Assembly (NCBI GenBank): GCA_964514395.1
Contig: CAZEQK010000056.1
Span: forward strand, 1 to 14,539
DNA from: CAZEQK01 sp964514395
GTDB lineage: Bacteria; Bacillota; Bacilli; Tepidibacillales; Tepidibacillaceae
DNA: 14,539 bases
Reading direction: 5' to 3'
A program made the translations under genes and the position numbers. This document shows positions 14,277 to 14,539 of this stretch, piece after piece. The stretch's first letter is position 1. Each line of letters starts with the position of its first letter. Under the pieces are notes generated by a model, which saw only the letters and a list, made by a program, of their open reading frames with translations, did no database searches and had not been told where the DNA came from.

Positions 14277-14359
14277 AATTAGTGACTATTTAGTATGTAT
14301 GAGGAAGCAAAATTATTATTTCTATTATCAATGTTACCATGTAATTTCTTTTATTTAAG

Positions 14360-14375
14360 AATGTTTTTAAACATT
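14360..14375. promoter_or_regulatory. inverted repeat, possible operator of the sulfur operon
   Basis: AATGTTT and AAACATT flank two bases. The motif ACATTTT recurs with an 11-base period (14371 and 14382), about one helical turn. It lies about 155 bases before the sqr start. It does not match a persulfide-sensor CstR site or an FNR/Rex box. Confidence 0.35.
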
Positions 14376-14460
14376 TTATTAACATTTTGTGACGAAAATA
14401 TGACTTTTTTTATTGCTTTAAATTTATTTTTTTACTTATTATAAAAAAAAGCTTGACAAT

Positions 14461-14500
14461 ATAAAAAGCCTTGAGTAACTCTCTAAGTCAATCAAGGCTT
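14461..14500 (-). terminator. terminator of a minus-strand gene beyond the window
   Basis: AAGCCTTGA (14500-14492) pairs with TCAAGGCTT (14474-14466) across a 17-nt loop, followed by TTTAT on the minus strand. It insulates the sulfur operon from upstream transcription. Confidence 0.85.
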
Positions 14501-14539
14501 AACTTCTATGTTTCATTCCATTCATTCATTTTTTCATTA

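Larger units (their letters stand above)
14208..14539 (-). promoter_or_regulatory. leader and promoter region of the sulfur operon
   Basis: There is no gene in this 332-base stretch. Reading towards sqr it holds a terminator for a gene outside the window (14461-14500), an AT-rich stretch with an inverted repeat (14360-14375), and an unused Shine-Dalgarno sequence (14269-14276). I could not pick a convincing -35/-10 pair; TACTAA and AATAAT boxes occur around 14290-14320 without good partners. Confidence 0.5.

Noticed and set aside
14371..14405. FNR or Rex half-site (TGTGACG) upstream of sqr
   Set aside because: Only one half fits; the other arm reads TATGA instead of TCACA, so the dyad is not present.

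Overview
The window looks like a low-GC, endospore-forming Gram-positive chromosome segment, most likely Bacillaceae; the genus cannot be fixed from the sequence. The evidence is the very AT-rich DNA, strong AGGAGG-type ribosome binding sites before nearly every gene, U-run intrinsic terminators, and a gene for a PdaA-type cortex peptidoglycan deacetylase, an enzyme of spore formers. Almost all genes are on the minus strand. The one intact plus-strand gene is an MFS transporter.

Layout. 1-450: a likely untranslated small RNA (three stacked hairpins, the last a terminator) on the plus strand. 449-832 (-): an ACT_7-type ACT-domain protein. 1031-4678 (-): DynA, a double bacterial dynamin, with a terminator on its 3' side. 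4813-5598 (-): PdaA, with its own terminator and a plausible SigG promoter. 5729-8166 (-): a recQ / YdbC (PC4-like ssDNA-binding) pair. 8167-9237: a decayed-looking gap with a frameshifted membrane-anchored protein gene on the minus strand, a tiny frameshifted peptide ORF on the plus strand, and a long palindrome over an extended -10 box. 9238-10494 (+): the MFS exporter-like protein. 10538-11128 (-): a Tubby/LURP-one/scramblase-like protein behind a promoter that carries a perfect palindrome. 11366-11833 (-): a four-helix small membrane protein of unknown function. 12005-14207 (-): a three-gene sulfur operon.

The sulfur operon is the most interesting unit. Reading leftward it is sulfide:quinone oxidoreductase, then a DsrC/TusE-type sulfur carrier, then a DsrE2-type protein, flanked by strong terminators on both sides. 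The simplest reading is that SQR oxidises sulfide at the membrane and passes persulfide sulfur to a DsrE2/DsrC relay. No dsrAB, tusBCD, rhodanese, persulfide dioxygenase or TusA gene lies in the window, so the final acceptor is unknown. The DsrC-like protein keeps only the C-terminal cysteine. The sqr-dsrC gap carries three consecutive strong hairpins, and the sqr leader carries an unused perfect Shine-Dalgarno sequence; both suggest control of this operon at the RNA level.

DynA is a membrane-remodelling protein linked in B. subtilis to membrane damage and phage tolerance. RecQ and YdbC both act on single-stranded DNA and may work together. No tRNA, rRNA, CRISPR array, insertion sequence or classical defence island was seen.
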